From Pseudoleptotrichia goodfellowii (GTDB lineage Bacteria > Fusobacteriota > Fusobacteriia > Fusobacteriales > Leptotrichiaceae), in assembly GCF_007990505.1 (NCBI RefSeq), contig NZ_AP019822.1:930001-994000 (forward strand): DNA of 64,000 bases, written 5' to 3'. A program made the position numbers and the translations under genes. Shown piece by piece: positions 17,816 through 27,600 of this stretch. How positions within the stretch are numbered: the first letter of the stretch is position 1; each line of letters opens with the position of its first letter. Below the pieces are notes generated by a model. That model did not search any database, was not told the DNA's origin, and worked only from the letters and a program-made list of their open reading frames with translations.

Positions 17816-18577
17816 ATGAATGAAGTTATAAAACAATTGCAAAATAGAAGATCAGTGAGAGAATTTACAGGGGAAAAAGTAAAAGATGAAGATTTGAAAT
17901 TGATATTGGAAACTGCTCAGAGATGTCCAAATTCTGTTCATGGACAGCAAACATCATTAATAGTCGTAAAAGACAAAGACAAAATTAAAAAAATAGCCGA
18001 ATTATCGGGAGGACAGAAACAGGTTGAAAATGCCGATGTATTTGTTTTGGTATTGGCTGATTATTACAGACCTTATTATGCTGCAAAAAGTATAGGTGTG
18101 GAAATCGGTGTTCAAAAATCTTTGGAAGGTGTAATTACAGGAGCTGTAGATGCAGGAATAATGGTGGAAGCTATACAGACAGCAGCGGAATCTTTGGGGT
18201 ATGGAACTACTGTTATAGGCGGAATAAGATTAAATCCTGATGCAATATGCGAAATGTTTAATTTGCCTGAATATGTATTTCCCGTTTTAGGTACTACAAT
18301 AGGGGTGCCTACTGAAAATAAATTAAAAACACCTAAACCGAGAGTTTCTTATGAGAGTTTTGCTCTTGATGAAGTATATGATAAGGCAAAGGTGGAAGAA
18401 GGCGTAGAGAACTTTGATGCAGATTACAGAAAATGGTGGGATGAAAACGGTCTTTCTCAAATGCCTTCTTATAAAGAGAGTATAAAAAATTATTACGGAA
18501 ATGCAACAAATGAAAGATATAAAAAAGTTGCCGATACAGTAAAAAAACAGGGATTTGATTTTGATAAAAGTGAATAG
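17816..18577 (+). CDS. Nitroreductase family flavoprotein, paralogue 2
   Basis: It is a second copy of the preceding enzyme (253 residues) with the same fold motifs: NRRSVREF, GYGTTVIGGIRLNPDAICEMF and VLGTTIGVP. The ribosome site and the bases GGGAGATGATTTTAAATG are the same as in copy 1, and the first 105 coding bases differ at only about two positions before similarity falls. That step points to recent gene conversion of the 5' end. Separate promoter and terminator indicate independent transcription. Confidence 0.88.
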   Translation: MNEVIKQLQNRRSVREFTGEKVKDEDLKLILETAQRCPNSVHGQQTSLIVVKDKDKIKKIAELSGGQKQVENADVFVLVLADYYRPYYAAKSIGVEIGVQKSLEGVITGAVDAGIMVEAIQTAAESLGYGTTVIGGIRLNPDAICEMFNLPEYVFPVLGTTIGVPTENKLKTPKPRVSYESFALDEVYDKAKVEEGVENFDADYRKWWDENGLSQMPSYKESIKNYYGNATNERYKKVADTVKKQGFDFDKSE

Positions 18578-18599
18578 TTAATATAAAATAAATTTTATA

Positions 18600-18654
18600 A
18601 ATACTCAGATTACCGATGTATAATAATTATATATTGATAATTTGAGTATTTTTT
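18600..18654 (+). terminator. Terminator after nitroreductase 2
   Basis: AATACTCAGATT (18600-18611) pairs with AATTTGAGTATT (18639-18650), 12 bp with one G-U pair, followed by T residues. Confidence 0.8.
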
Positions 18655-18663
18655 AAAATACAG

Positions 18664-18692
18664 TTTAAAAATAAGCAAAAATATTATATAAT
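18664..18692 (+). promoter_or_regulatory. Promoter of the serine dehydratase operon
   Basis: TTTAAA (18664-18669), 17 bp, TATAAT (18687-18692). Confidence 0.6.
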
Positions 18693-18733
18693 CTAAATAG
18701 TAGAGAGGAATATATGTTTAGGAGGAAATTAAC

Positions 18734-19999
18734 TTGGAAACTTTAAGAGAGTTTTATAAAATAGGAAACGGACCTTCAAGCAGTCATACAATGGGACCTG
18801 AAAGAGCCGCTTCTTTATTTAAAAAGAGAGCAGAGGAAAAATACGGGAAAGATTTGAGATATAAAGCCGAATTGTACGGAAGTTTGGCAGCAACAGGGAA
18901 AGGACATTTAACAGACTTTATTATAAAAAAAACATTGGAAAATGCAGAAAAAGATAATATAGAAGTAGTATTTATGCCTGAAATAGTGTATGATTTTCAT
19001 ACAAACGGTGTAAGATTTTTTGTTTATAAAAAAGATGATATAAATTTTGAAGATCCTTCGGAAAGTGCGTTATTCTTTTCTGTAGGAGGAGGAAGTATAG
19101 TTGAAGCGAAGGACGGTAATGAAAATTTGAATAAAAATGCCGATGTGGAGCATATCTATCCTCAAAAAAACTTTAAAGAAATAATGGAATATTGTGAAAG
19201 AGAGAATATTACAATTCCTCAATATGTGGAAAGATATGAAGGAACTGAAATTTGGGATTATCTGAAAGAAGTATGGAATGCCATGGACGATGCTGTAAAC
19301 AGAGGATTGAATACTGAAGGATATTTACACGGAATGCTTCATTTGGAAAGAAAAGCAAAAATGTTCTATGAAAAATATTTGAATGCACGCTTTAAAGATG
19401 TTAAAGGGAGAGTTTACTCATATGCGTTAGCGGCTTCAGAGGAAAATGCCAGTGCGGGAAAAGTTGTAACAGCTCCTACTTGCGGTGCTTCGGGGTTAAT
19501 TCCTGCAGTATTGAAAACTTTTCAGCAGGAAAACGGTCTTTCCGAAGAAGAAATTATTAATGCTTTGGCAGTAGCAGGAGTAATAGGAAATGTATACAAG
19601 CAAAATGCTTCAATTTCAGGAGCTGAAGTGGGCTGTCAGGGAGAAGTCGGAGTTGCCTGCTCAATGGGCTCCGGAATGGCTGCCTATATAATGGGAGGAG
19701 GTCTTCAGGAGATAGAATATGCAGCTGAAATCGGCATGGAACATTGTCTCGGAATGACCTGTGATCCTATGCTCGGTTATGTTCAGATACCGTGTATAGA
19801 AAGAAATGCTATATATGCTGCAAAAGCTATGGATTGTGCCCAGTACAGTTTAATGTCGGGAGGAGAGAATCATTTGATTACTCTTGATGAAGTAGTAGAA
19901 ACTATGCTTCAGACAGGAAAGGATTTACATTCAAATTATAAAGAAACTTCCCTTGCAGGATTGGCAAAATTGAAAAAAGCAAAGTTGAATCTGGAATAA
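18734..19999 (+). CDS. sdaA: L-serine dehydratase, single-chain iron-sulfur type
   Basis: The enzyme deaminates L-serine to pyruvate and ammonia with a 4Fe-4S cluster. GPSSSHTMGPERA marks the beta domain. Cluster and active-site Cys blocks are in APTCGASG, GAEVGCQGEVGVACSMGSG and EHCLGMTCDPMLGYVQIPC. The 421 residues correspond to fused beta and alpha parts. The start is TTG at 18734, set by GGAGG at 18721-18725. A 10-codon out-of-frame ORF (ATG 18714, MFRRKLTWKL) with its own AGAGAGGA overlaps the TTG and could couple or restrain initiation. Confidence 0.93.
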   Translation: METLREFYKIGNGPSSSHTMGPERAASLFKKRAEEKYGKDLRYKAELYGSLAATGKGHLTDFIIKKTLENAEKDNIEVVFMPEIVYDFHTNGVRFFVYKKDDINFEDPSESALFFSVGGGSIVEAKDGNENLNKNADVEHIYPQKNFKEIMEYCERENITIPQYVERYEGTEIWDYLKEVWNAMDDAVNRGLNTEGYLHGMLHLERKAKMFYEKYLNARFKDVKGRVYSYALAASEENASAGKVVTAPTCGASGLIPAVLKTFQQENGLSEEEIINALAVAGVIGNVYKQNASISGAEVGCQGEVGVACSMGSGMAAYIMGGGLQEIEYAAEIGMEHCLGMTCDPMLGYVQIPCIERNAIYAAKAMDCAQYSLMSGGENHLITLDEVVETMLQTGKDLHSNYKETSLAGLAKLKKAKLNLE

Positions 20000-20024
20000 T
20001 AAATTTAAAATTATAGAGGCTGAT

Positions 20025-20621
20025 ATGAATTTTTTAGGACATTCGATGATTTCAATAGAAATTGACGAAAAAACTGACAGAAAAACTTTATACGGAAATT
20101 TTACCGGAGATTTTTATAAAGGAACACTTGAAAAAATTAATCTTACTGATGAATTAAAAGAGGGTATTGTTCTCCACAGGATAATAGACGATATTTCGGA
20201 TAGGGAAAATAATTTTCTCAATGATTTGTTGCGAGAAAAATTCGGAATATTTAAAGGGATAGTTTCGGATATGTTTGTGGATCATTTTTTGTCCAAAAAT
20301 TTTTATAGAATATTCAATGAAAATATTAATGATATTGAAACAAAAATATTATATAATATAAATCAGTATGAAAAATACTTTCCTGAAAAATTTGAGAGAA
20401 CTTTAAGCTGGATAAGTTCGGAGAAGATTTTATCGGGATATGCAAATATTGACATTTTGGAAAGAGCTTTTTACGGGCTTTCCAAAAGAGTGAAAAAAGG
20501 GGAAATACTAAATTCTGCAATTAAAGAATTGAAAAAAAATTACGGGATTTTTGAGGAAAATTCTGTTAAGGAATTTGAATATGTAAAAAATGAAAGTATC
20601 AATAAATTTTTGGATAAATAA
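20025..20621 (+). CDS. Acyl carrier protein phosphodiesterase-like protein (AcpH/DUF479)
   Basis: The opening MNFLGHSMIS, GNFTGDFYKG and GIVLHRIIDDISD followed by DMFVDHFLSKNF are the spaced His/Asp motifs of the AcpH family, an HD-like metal enzyme that removes the phosphopantetheine arm from ACP. The 198 residues are normal for the family. It lies 25 nt after sdaA and 11 nt before the next gene, so it is probably in the sdaA transcript, although no metabolic link is evident. Confidence 0.78.
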   Translation: MNFLGHSMISIEIDEKTDRKTLYGNFTGDFYKGTLEKINLTDELKEGIVLHRIIDDISDRENNFLNDLLREKFGIFKGIVSDMFVDHFLSKNFYRIFNENINDIETKILYNINQYEKYFPEKFERTLSWISSEKILSGYANIDILERAFYGLSKRVKKGEILNSAIKELKKNYGIFEENSVKEFEYVKNESINKFLDK

Positions 20622-20632
20622 TAGGAGGAATA

Positions 20633-21346
20633 ATGAAAAAAACTTTAATTACATTTTTGATTTTAGCTCAGGGGATAATACTGGCGGAGAATAAACCGAA
20701 AGCGGCTGTACCTGTCCAGACACAGAAAAAAGCTCCTGCTGCAGCGAAGAAAGCCGATCCGAAAGCAGCAGTTCAGGCAAAACCTGCGGATAGTCCCAAC
20801 ACGAAAGCTCCAGCAGTGCCTACTCAACAAAAACCTGTGACTACAACAAAAGCAGCACCTAAAACAACTGCTAAAAAGGACGAAGTAAAAAAATTCAAGA
20901 CATTACAGGAAGCAGCAGATGATTATGCAAAAGCAATGCAGGAAATTTCCAACTACGGATCAAGAGAAATGCTCAGAACAGTAAATGTAGATGTGGATAA
21001 ATATGTAGGTGCGAGAGGAGATCAGGAACTAACAAGAAAATGGGAAGAAATAAATACAATGTTATTGGAACAGTTTGAAGTTTCAGTTTATAAAGTTAAT
21101 GAAAACGGTAATTCGGGAGAAGCTGTGTTTTTGATAAAAGGTTATGACGAAGAGGCTTTAAGCAAGTATTTGAACGATAATATTGACAAATATGCAAAAA
21201 TAAAAAGACTTAAAGGCGAAGTGGATATTGACATAGAAGCATATATAAATTTACAGTATAACTACTTGAAAAATGCGAAAAAGATAAATATCGCAACTTC
21301 AACTGTAAATTTTGTTAAAACAGGAAATGAATGGAAAAAAGCATAA
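20633..21346 (+). CDS. Exported protein with Ala/Pro/Lys-rich linker, unknown function
   Basis: It is not recognised as a named family. A signal peptide covers about residues 1-18 (MKKTLITFLILAQGIILA). Residues 19-85 form a low-complexity Ala/Pro/Lys/Thr linker resembling cell-wall or periplasm-spanning spacers. A compact C-terminal domain (about 88-237) begins KFKTLQEAADDYAKAMQEI and ends in TGNEWKKA, similar in style to NTF2-like or DUF4878-type lipoprotein domains, but I cannot confirm this. It is GGAGG-led and in the same transcript as its neighbours. Confidence 0.7.
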   Translation: MKKTLITFLILAQGIILAENKPKAAVPVQTQKKAPAAAKKADPKAAVQAKPADSPNTKAPAVPTQQKPVTTTKAAPKTTAKKDEVKKFKTLQEAADDYAKAMQEISNYGSREMLRTVNVDVDKYVGARGDQELTRKWEEINTMLLEQFEVSVYKVNENGNSGEAVFLIKGYDEEALSKYLNDNIDKYAKIKRLKGEVDIDIEAYINLQYNYLKNAKKINIATSTVNFVKTGNEWKKA

Positions 21347-21373
21347 AAAATAATGATTGAAAGCGGGTTAATT

Positions 21374-22231
21374 ATGTTGACTGATTACCATATGCATTTT
21401 GAATACGGAGATTACGATGAAGAATGGGTCAGTCTGTTTTTTGAGCAGGCTGAGAAAAAAGGACTTCATGAAATAGGGATAAGTGAGCATACTCACGCAT
21501 TTAAGGAATTTAAAGACTTGTATTATGAAGAGCTTATCCTTGATAATTCTGAAACGGGGGAATTTCAGAGAAAGTGGCTTGATAATCCCAAGTCGAAATT
21601 TGTGCATACATTGGAAGAATATACAGATTTTATTAATATGCTGAAATCAAAAGGCTATCCTGTAAAATTGGGATTGGAAGTTTGCAATTTCAGAAATCAG
21701 GATAAAGTAAAAGAAATACTTCAAAAATATGAATGGGACTATTTAATAGTTTCCGTTCATTTTATTAAAGGTTGGGGATTTGATTTCAGTAACTTGAAGC
21801 ATAGATTTAACGAAAGAAATTTGACTGATATATGGAAAGATTATGCAGAAGAAATTGAAAATGTTGCTAATACGGGATTTTACAATATACTCGGACACCC
21901 TTTCAATTTAAGATTGTTTAACAATATTCCCGATAAAGAAAGTGTCGGTGATTTGCTTGAAAAAACGGCAGTATGTCTCAAAAATAATGATATGACTGTA
22001 GATGTAAATACCGGGACTGTTTATAGGTACCCGATAAAAGAAATATCGCCTTATGGTGATTTTATGGAATATGTGAAGAAATACAATATTCCGGTTATGT
22101 TGTCGAGCGATGCACATCATCCTGAACATGTAGGAATGAAAATAGAAGAGGCAGTCGAATATATAAAAAAATACGGAATTAATGAAATTGCAACTTTTAA
22201 TAAGAGAAAAAGAATTATAGAGAAGATTTAA
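21374..22231 (+). CDS. PHP-domain histidinol-phosphatase family protein
   Basis: The metal-binding PHP motifs are visible: DYHMHFEYGDYDE at the start, ISEHTHAF, LGLEVCNF, VSVHFI, GHPFNLRLF and SSDAHHPEHVG, matching the HisJ/HisK type phosphatase that hydrolyses L-histidinol phosphate. No other his genes are nearby, so the substrate may differ. The frame is open from ATG 21353, but MLTDYHMHF at 21374 gives the usual family N-terminus; neither has a strong ribosome site. Confidence 0.82.
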   Translation: MLTDYHMHFEYGDYDEEWVSLFFEQAEKKGLHEIGISEHTHAFKEFKDLYYEELILDNSETGEFQRKWLDNPKSKFVHTLEEYTDFINMLKSKGYPVKLGLEVCNFRNQDKVKEILQKYEWDYLIVSVHFIKGWGFDFSNLKHRFNERNLTDIWKDYAEEIENVANTGFYNILGHPFNLRLFNNIPDKESVGDLLEKTAVCLKNNDMTVDVNTGTVYRYPIKEISPYGDFMEYVKKYNIPVMLSSDAHHPEHVGMKIEEAVEYIKKYGINEIATFNKRKRIIEKI

Positions 22232-22243
22232 GGATATAAATTT

Positions 22244-22630
22244 ATGAAACTTAGAGAAAATTACACATGTCCTTTGGAATTTGTGCATGACATCATAAAA
22301 GGAAAATGGAAAACGATTATTATTTTTCAATTGAGAAAAGGCAAATGTTCTTTTTCGGAATTGCATCGTGAAATTAGCGGAATAAGTCAGAAAATGTTAC
22401 TTGAGCAATTAAAGGAACTGAGAAAATTCGGATTTGTTGATAAAAAATCTTATTCGGGATATCCTCTTCAAGTAGAATATTTTTTAACTGAAAGAGGAGA
22501 AAAGATATTGTCAGCTGTAAAAATCATGCAGGATATCGGAATAGAATATATGATTGAGAATAATATGACAGAATTCTTAGATAAAAAGGGAATAAAATAT
22601 AATAATGTTTCCGAATATACAAAAAAGTAA
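22244..22630 (+). CDS. HxlR-family transcriptional regulator
   Basis: It is a 128-residue winged-helix regulator. CPLEFVHDIIKGKWKTIIIFQL, FSELHREISGISQKMLLEQLKEL and the wing region are characteristic of HxlR proteins, which often sense oxidative or electrophile stress through the N-terminal Cys (CP motif, Cys10). It lies 65 nt before a hydrolase gene that it may regulate; a terminator hairpin overlaps its stop codon. Confidence 0.9.
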   Translation: MKLRENYTCPLEFVHDIIKGKWKTIIIFQLRKGKCSFSELHREISGISQKMLLEQLKELRKFGFVDKKSYSGYPLQVEYFLTERGEKILSAVKIMQDIGIEYMIENNMTEFLDKKGIKYNNVSEYTKK

Positions 22631-22647
22631 GTAATTTACTTTTTTTT
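22621..22647 (+). terminator. Terminator overlapping the hxlR-type stop codon
   Basis: AAAAAAGTAA (22621-22630) pairs with TTACTTTTTT (22636-22645), loop GTAAT, with more T residues following. Confidence 0.7.
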
Positions 22648-22695
22648 GAATTTCATATATCATTTTATCATAATTAATAGAAAGGATTTGATAAA

Positions 22696-23250
22696 ATGAG
22701 AAAAGGATTATTGATTGTTGATGTTCAAAACGATTATTTTCCAAATGGAAGATGCGAACTGTTTAAAGCTGAAGAAACTCTCGGAAATATAAAGAAGGTT
22801 TTAAAATATTTCAGGGAAAATAAATTTCCGGTTTATTATATTAAACATATTTCGGAAAAGAATGCGGCTTTCTTTTTGCCTGAGACAGAAGGAATTGAAA
22901 TTCATAAAGAAATTGAGCCTTTGAAAAATGAAAAAGTTATTATAAAACATTACCCGAACAGTTTTTTCAATACAAATTTGGGAAAAATTCTTCAGGAGGA
23001 CCTTATAAATGAACTTATTATATGCGGTATGATGACTCATATGTGTATTGATACTACGGTGAGAGCATCAAGGGACTTGGGATACAGGAATATTCTTATT
23101 TCAGATGCCTGTACTACTAAAGATTTGCAATGGAATGATTTAAAAATACCTGCCGAAACGATACAGAATGTTTACATGGCATCTTTGAACCGGAAATTTG
23201 CTCAAATTATGAAAACTGATGAATATTTTAAAAAATTATGTGAGGAATGA
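22696..23250 (+). CDS. Isochorismatase-family cysteine hydrolase
   Basis: It is a 184-residue hydrolase. It has the catalytic Asp in LLIVDVQNDYF, the Lys in IIKHYPNSFF, and the Cys in IICGMMTHMCIDTTVRASRDLGY preceded by the cis-peptide region. Family members include nicotinamidases and isochorismatases, and the substrate cannot be fixed here. It is followed within a few bases by cutC. Its HxlR neighbour suggests stress-induced expression. Confidence 0.87.
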   Translation: MRKGLLIVDVQNDYFPNGRCELFKAEETLGNIKKVLKYFRENKFPVYYIKHISEKNAAFFLPETEGIEIHKEIEPLKNEKVIIKHYPNSFFNTNLGKILQEDLINELIICGMMTHMCIDTTVRASRDLGYRNILISDACTTKDLQWNDLKIPAETIQNVYMASLNRKFAQIMKTDEYFKKLCEE

Positions 23251-23255
23251 TAGTA

Positions 23256-24005
23256 ATGGAAAATTTTACACTTGAAATATGTGTAGATAGCGTGGAATCG
23301 GCTATAAATGCCGAAAAGGGAGGAGCAACACGTCTTGAATTATGCAGTAATCTTATAATTGGCGGAACTACACCTACGAAAAGCCTTTTTGAAGAAGTCA
23401 AAAGGAATGTTAATATCCCGATAAATGTACTTATAAGACCCAGATTCGGAGATTTTTTATATTCAGAATACGAGATAAATATGATAAAAAATGATATAAA
23501 AATGTTTAAAGAATTGGGAGCAAATGCAGTAGTTATAGGAGTGCTGACTAAAGACGGAGAGATAGACATTGAAAATATGAAAAAACTTATGGAAAAAGCC
23601 GAAGGAATGTCTGTAACTTTCCATAGAGCTTTTGATGTGTGCAAAGATCCGATAAAGGCTTTTCAGCAGTTGAAAGAACTGGGAGTAAAGACTATACTGA
23701 CTTCAGGACAGGAAGACAGTTGTTTGAAAGGGAAAGAATTATTAAAAAAATTAGTCGAACTCTCCAATGGGAATAGTCCTGAAATACTTATAGGAGCCGG
23801 ATTGAACGTGGGTAACGCAGAAGAAATGGCAAAATATACCGGTGCAAAAGCTTTTCATTTATCTGCTAAAAAGATAAAAGAAAGTAAAATGATTTATAAA
23901 AAAGAAGATGTAAATATGGGATTAAAAGAATTCAGTGAATTTGAAATTCTTGAAACTGATGAGAGTGTCGTTAGGGAGATATATGAAATATTAGTGAGGG
24001 TTTAA
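23256..24005 (+). CDS. cutC: CutC family protein
   Basis: This is a TIM-barrel protein of the CutC family, historically named copper homeostasis protein; the biochemical function is still unsettled. MENFTLEICVDSVESAINAE, GATRLELCSNL, PINVLIRPRFGDFLYS, VTFHRAFDVC and ILTSGQEDSC are diagnostic. An ATG at 23247 overlaps the previous stop but sits directly on the GAGGA site; the ATG at 23256 has proper spacing and the family N-terminus. The stop codon lies in the loop of a GTGAGGGTT/AACCCTCAC hairpin. Confidence 0.92.
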   Translation: MENFTLEICVDSVESAINAEKGGATRLELCSNLIIGGTTPTKSLFEEVKRNVNIPINVLIRPRFGDFLYSEYEINMIKNDIKMFKELGANAVVIGVLTKDGEIDIENMKKLMEKAEGMSVTFHRAFDVCKDPIKAFQQLKELGVKTILTSGQEDSCLKGKELLKKLVELSNGNSPEILIGAGLNVGNAEEMAKYTGAKAFHLSAKKIKESKMIYKKEDVNMGLKEFSEFEILETDESVVREIYEILVRV

Positions 24006-24016
24006 GTAACCCTCAC
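23994..24016 (+). terminator. Small hairpin at the cutC stop, leading into repeat copy 2
   Basis: GTGAGGGTT (23994-24002) pairs with AACCCTCAC (24008-24016). It contains the cutC stop and precedes the large repeat hairpin by 11 nt. Confidence 0.7.
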
Positions 24017-24027
24017 TTTCTTACTTT

Positions 24028-24135
24028 CAACCTTAAATTTTACATACTCAAAAATGTCCGTTCGCTACAAAAACAAAATAGTTGTTTTGGCTGGGATTCA
24101 CGAGCACTTTTTTACGTTGTAAAATTTAGAGGTTG
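24028..24135 (+). repeat. Long-hairpin repeat element, copy 2
   Basis: It begins CAACCTTAAATTTTACATAC and ends TTTAGAGGTTG. It is the most divergent copy in the apical part. It is oriented with cutC and begins 22 nt after its stop codon. Confidence 0.82.
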
Positions 24136-24146
24136 AGAATTTCTTT

Positions 24147-24428
24147 TTATTTTTTATTATTATCACTAAAACCACCGAAAATATAACATAATATAATTGA
24201 AATTATACCAAGTACAGTTGGCCCGAAAAGAACTATTATAAAAAATGTATCGGCAGTTGATGTGATAGATGGTAAATTGTAAACCAAAACAAGATAACCG
24301 ATAGCTATAGGAACACCTAAAAATAATGTGAAAAATCGTCCTAAAACTGTGTTTCCGAAAATTCCTTTAATTATTCCTATTGCTATTGCACCTACAACAA
24401 AAGTATTAAAAAATAATAATAGTGGCAT
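24147..24428 (-). CDS. Small membrane protein, unknown function
   Basis: Starting at the ATG whose complement is 24426-24428 (MPLLLFFNTFVVGA), which has GGAG six bases upstream, the product is 93 residues with three hydrophobic stretches: near residues 3-23, 29-50 and 61-86, ending in a charged GGFSDNNKK. A start at 24440 adds four residues but lacks a ribosome site. It is not recognised as any family. It stands alone between two inverted copies of the long-hairpin repeat, one at each end. Confidence 0.65.
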   Translation of the reverse strand: MPLLLFFNTFVVGAIAIGIIKGIFGNTVLGRFFTLFLGVPIAIGYLVLVYNLPSITSTADTFFIIVLFGPTVLGIISIILCYIFGGFSDNNKK

Positions 24429-24546
24429 TTTTATCTCCATTCTTAACCTAAAAATTAAATTTATATTTGTATTTTATATTTTTTTTATTAAAAGTCAATA
24501 GTTAAAATAAATTTTTTGTTTATTAATAATTTAATTTACAAAAAAA

Positions 24547-24654
24547 CAACCTTCAGATTTTACAACGTGAAAAATGTGTTAGTGAGCGTAATGAAAATAT
24601 CTTTTTTATTTTCATAGCGAACGTACATTTTTGAGTATGTAAAATTTGAGGTTG
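24547..24654 (-). repeat. Long-hairpin repeat element, copy 3 (minus orientation)
   Basis: On the minus strand it begins CAACCTCAAATTTTACATAC, ends GAAGGTTG and is followed by six T residues. The apical stem is GAAAAT/ATTTTC where copy 4 has GAAAAC/GTTTTC, a compensated change. It lies 40 nt downstream of the metH stop, in metH orientation. Confidence 0.86.
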
Positions 24655-24664
24655 AAAGTGGGAG

Positions 24665-24687
24665 TATGAGGGCGACAAGCCCTCATA
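24665..24687 (-). terminator. Small hairpin between metH and repeat copy 3
   Basis: TATGAGGGC (24665-24673) pairs perfectly with GCCCTCATA (24679-24687), loop of five. It occupies the same place relative to metH as the small hairpin at cutC does. Confidence 0.7.
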
Positions 24688-24694
24688 AATTCTA

Positions 24695-27600
24695 TTACAT
24701 ATTAAAATACTTAGCAAACGGTTGTGAAAAGACGATAGCACTGACAGAAGCCTCAGGATACATCATATGTCCTAAAGTCAGTTTGATTCCAAAACGTTCA
24801 GGTTTTAAAAGATTAAACAGTTTATCCTGGTCCGATAAATCAGGACAGGCAGGATAACCGAAAGAATAACGTTTTCCGTGATATTTTGCTCTATGAATTT
24901 CATCGATAGTTAAATTTTCATCGTCAATTATTCCGACATCTTTTCTCATCAGATAGTGTGCATATTCAGCAGTAGATTCTGCAAGTTCCAATCCTATAGA
25001 ATTTACAAGATGACCTTTATAAAATTCTCCTTTTTCTTTCAGTTCATTGGAAACTATTCTGGATTTTTCTCCTGCACTGACTACAAACATTCCGATGTAA
25101 TCTATTTCTGCAGGATGAATATAGTCATTAAGGGATAAATGCTGTCCCCATGTTTGTCTCGGGAAATCGAAAGTTTCAATAACTTCTTTCAAATCGTCTG
25201 ACAGGATTTCTATTTTTCCGTCTTTTTTTCGACAAGGAAAATATTTATAAATAGCTTTAATGTCAAAATATTCATCTCCATGATTTATAATATCCAAAAT
25301 CTCGTTATACATCTTTGTTGCTTTGGGATCTCCTTTTTCAAGCAGCTCTCTGGCAACCCATTTCATTCCGAGATGCTTTCCTATAAGCATTTGAAGATTT
25401 AAGTATTTAAAAACTTCTTTTGCTGATATATTTGTGATAATCTGCTTATTTAACGTAGAAGGTTTGTATATCTTTTCAAAATTATATTCAGGAAGTTTTA
25501 CTTTTGTTATATCAAAACTTCCGTCTGCATTTTTTACATCTCCCACTGTCTGACGTACATTGAGTTTTTCAATAGCATCTTTATCTTTTAACAGAAGCAT
25601 ATCTCTTCTTGACTGTAAATATTGCTTAAATTCTTCAAATTTCTCAGGAACAATCATTTTGTTCAAATCGGCTAATGCAGTCATAGCATCTTTGGAATAA
25701 ATAACAATATTATTTTCGTAAGAAGGCTCTATTTTATTCACCGTGAACTTTTCTGTAAGAGCAGCTCCTCCTACAAATATCGGTATTTTAATTCCTGCCT
25801 CTCTCAAGACGGCTACAGTGTTTACCATTTCAGTGGCAGATTTTACTAAAAGACCTGAAAGACCTACAAAATCAGCCTTTTCATTTATAATAGCTTCTCT
25901 TATTTTTTCAGCAGGAGTGTTTATACCTAAATCGACTACATCGTAACCGTTATTTCCGATTATAATTCCTACGAGATTTTTCCCTATATCGTGAACATCT
26001 CCTTTAACAGTTGCCATTATGACTTTACCTTTTGTGGAAGGCTCGGATTTTTCCATAAACTGTTCCAAATGAGAAACCGATGCTTTCATGACTTCGGCAC
26101 TTTGAAGAACTTCGGCAACGATTAAGTCATTGTTATTGAACAATTTACCGACTTCGTCCATTCCGTCCATTAAAGGACCGTTTATAATGTCCAAAGGAGA
26201 ATATTTCTGCAGCAATGTGTCAAGCAAAGGGATCAAGTCTTTTTTACTTCCTTCGACTACAAGATTGGAAACCTGTTCTTCAGGAGTCATATTAGTTGTA
26301 TCGGCTTTCTTTTCCACGCCTTTTTTCTCCCTGTAAAATGCCACAAAATCTGCAACAGTATCATCGTTTGTGTTAAATAACAGGGCTTCGGACAATTCTT
26401 TTTCCTTATCGGAAATTTCCGAAAGGGGAATAAGTTTTTCAGTATTGACAATAGCATAATCAAGTCCCGTTTCGTAGGCTTTCTCCATATAGTAGCTGTT
26501 CAGAACTTCTCTTCCCGCAACAGGCAGCCCGAAAGAAATATTACTTACTCCTAATATAGTTTTTACATTAGGCATTTCTTTTTTGATTTCTCTTATGGCT
26601 TCAATAGTTGCAGAAGCAGAGCCTATATATTTCTGATCTCCTGTAGCGACAGGAAAGACCAAAGTATCAAAAACTATATCTCTTTCATCAATTCCGTATT
26701 TTTTTGTCAGCAATTCATGGCTTCTTTTGGCAACTTTTATTTTCTTTTCAAGAGAAACAGCCATTCCCTCTTCATCAATTAATCCGACAACAACCGAAGC
26801 ACCGAATTTTTTTATTAATTTTGACATATCGTCGAATTTTTTTTCGCCGTCTTCAAGGTTGATCGAATTTATTATACCTTTCCCCTGTAAATAAGTAAGC
26901 CCTTCTTTTATAACATTTATATCCGTAGAATCAAGCATTATAGGAACTTTTGCAAATTTTGAGACTTTTTCAAGAAAAGTCTTCATATCACTTATTTCAT
27001 CTCTGTCAGGATTTGCAAGACACACGTCGATTACATCGGCATCTCCTTTTATTTGGAGCCTTGCCACTTCCGTAGCTTCATCAAATTTTTCGTTTACTAT
27101 AAGATTTTTAAATATACGTGAACCTATTACATTTGTTCTTTCTCCTACGTATATTGGTCTATCCTGTGGAGGGTTCAGCGTAATAAGTCCGCTTACTTCA
27201 TTTTTTGTTTCGCTGTGTTCTTCAATGATTCTCGGTGTATATTTTATACTTTTTTCTTTTATCTGTTTAATATGTTCGGGAGTAGTACCGCAACATCCTC
27301 CGACAATATTCAGGTATTTATTTTGAAAAAAAGGTTCTATTTTTGCAGACAATGTATCCGGAGTTTCCTCATATTTTCCTTCTTCATTGGGAAGTCCTGC
27401 ATTAGGATACACGGAAATATAAGTGTTTGAAACATTATTTAATATTTTTAAAAACTGAGTCATAAATTCCGGTCCTGTGGCACAGTTAAGACCTACAGAA
27501 AGAGGATGCATATGATTTACCGCATAGTAAAATGCGTCTGCTGTCTGTCCTGCAAGAGTAGTTCCCGTACTTTCAATAGTAAATGAGAGCATTAAAGGTA

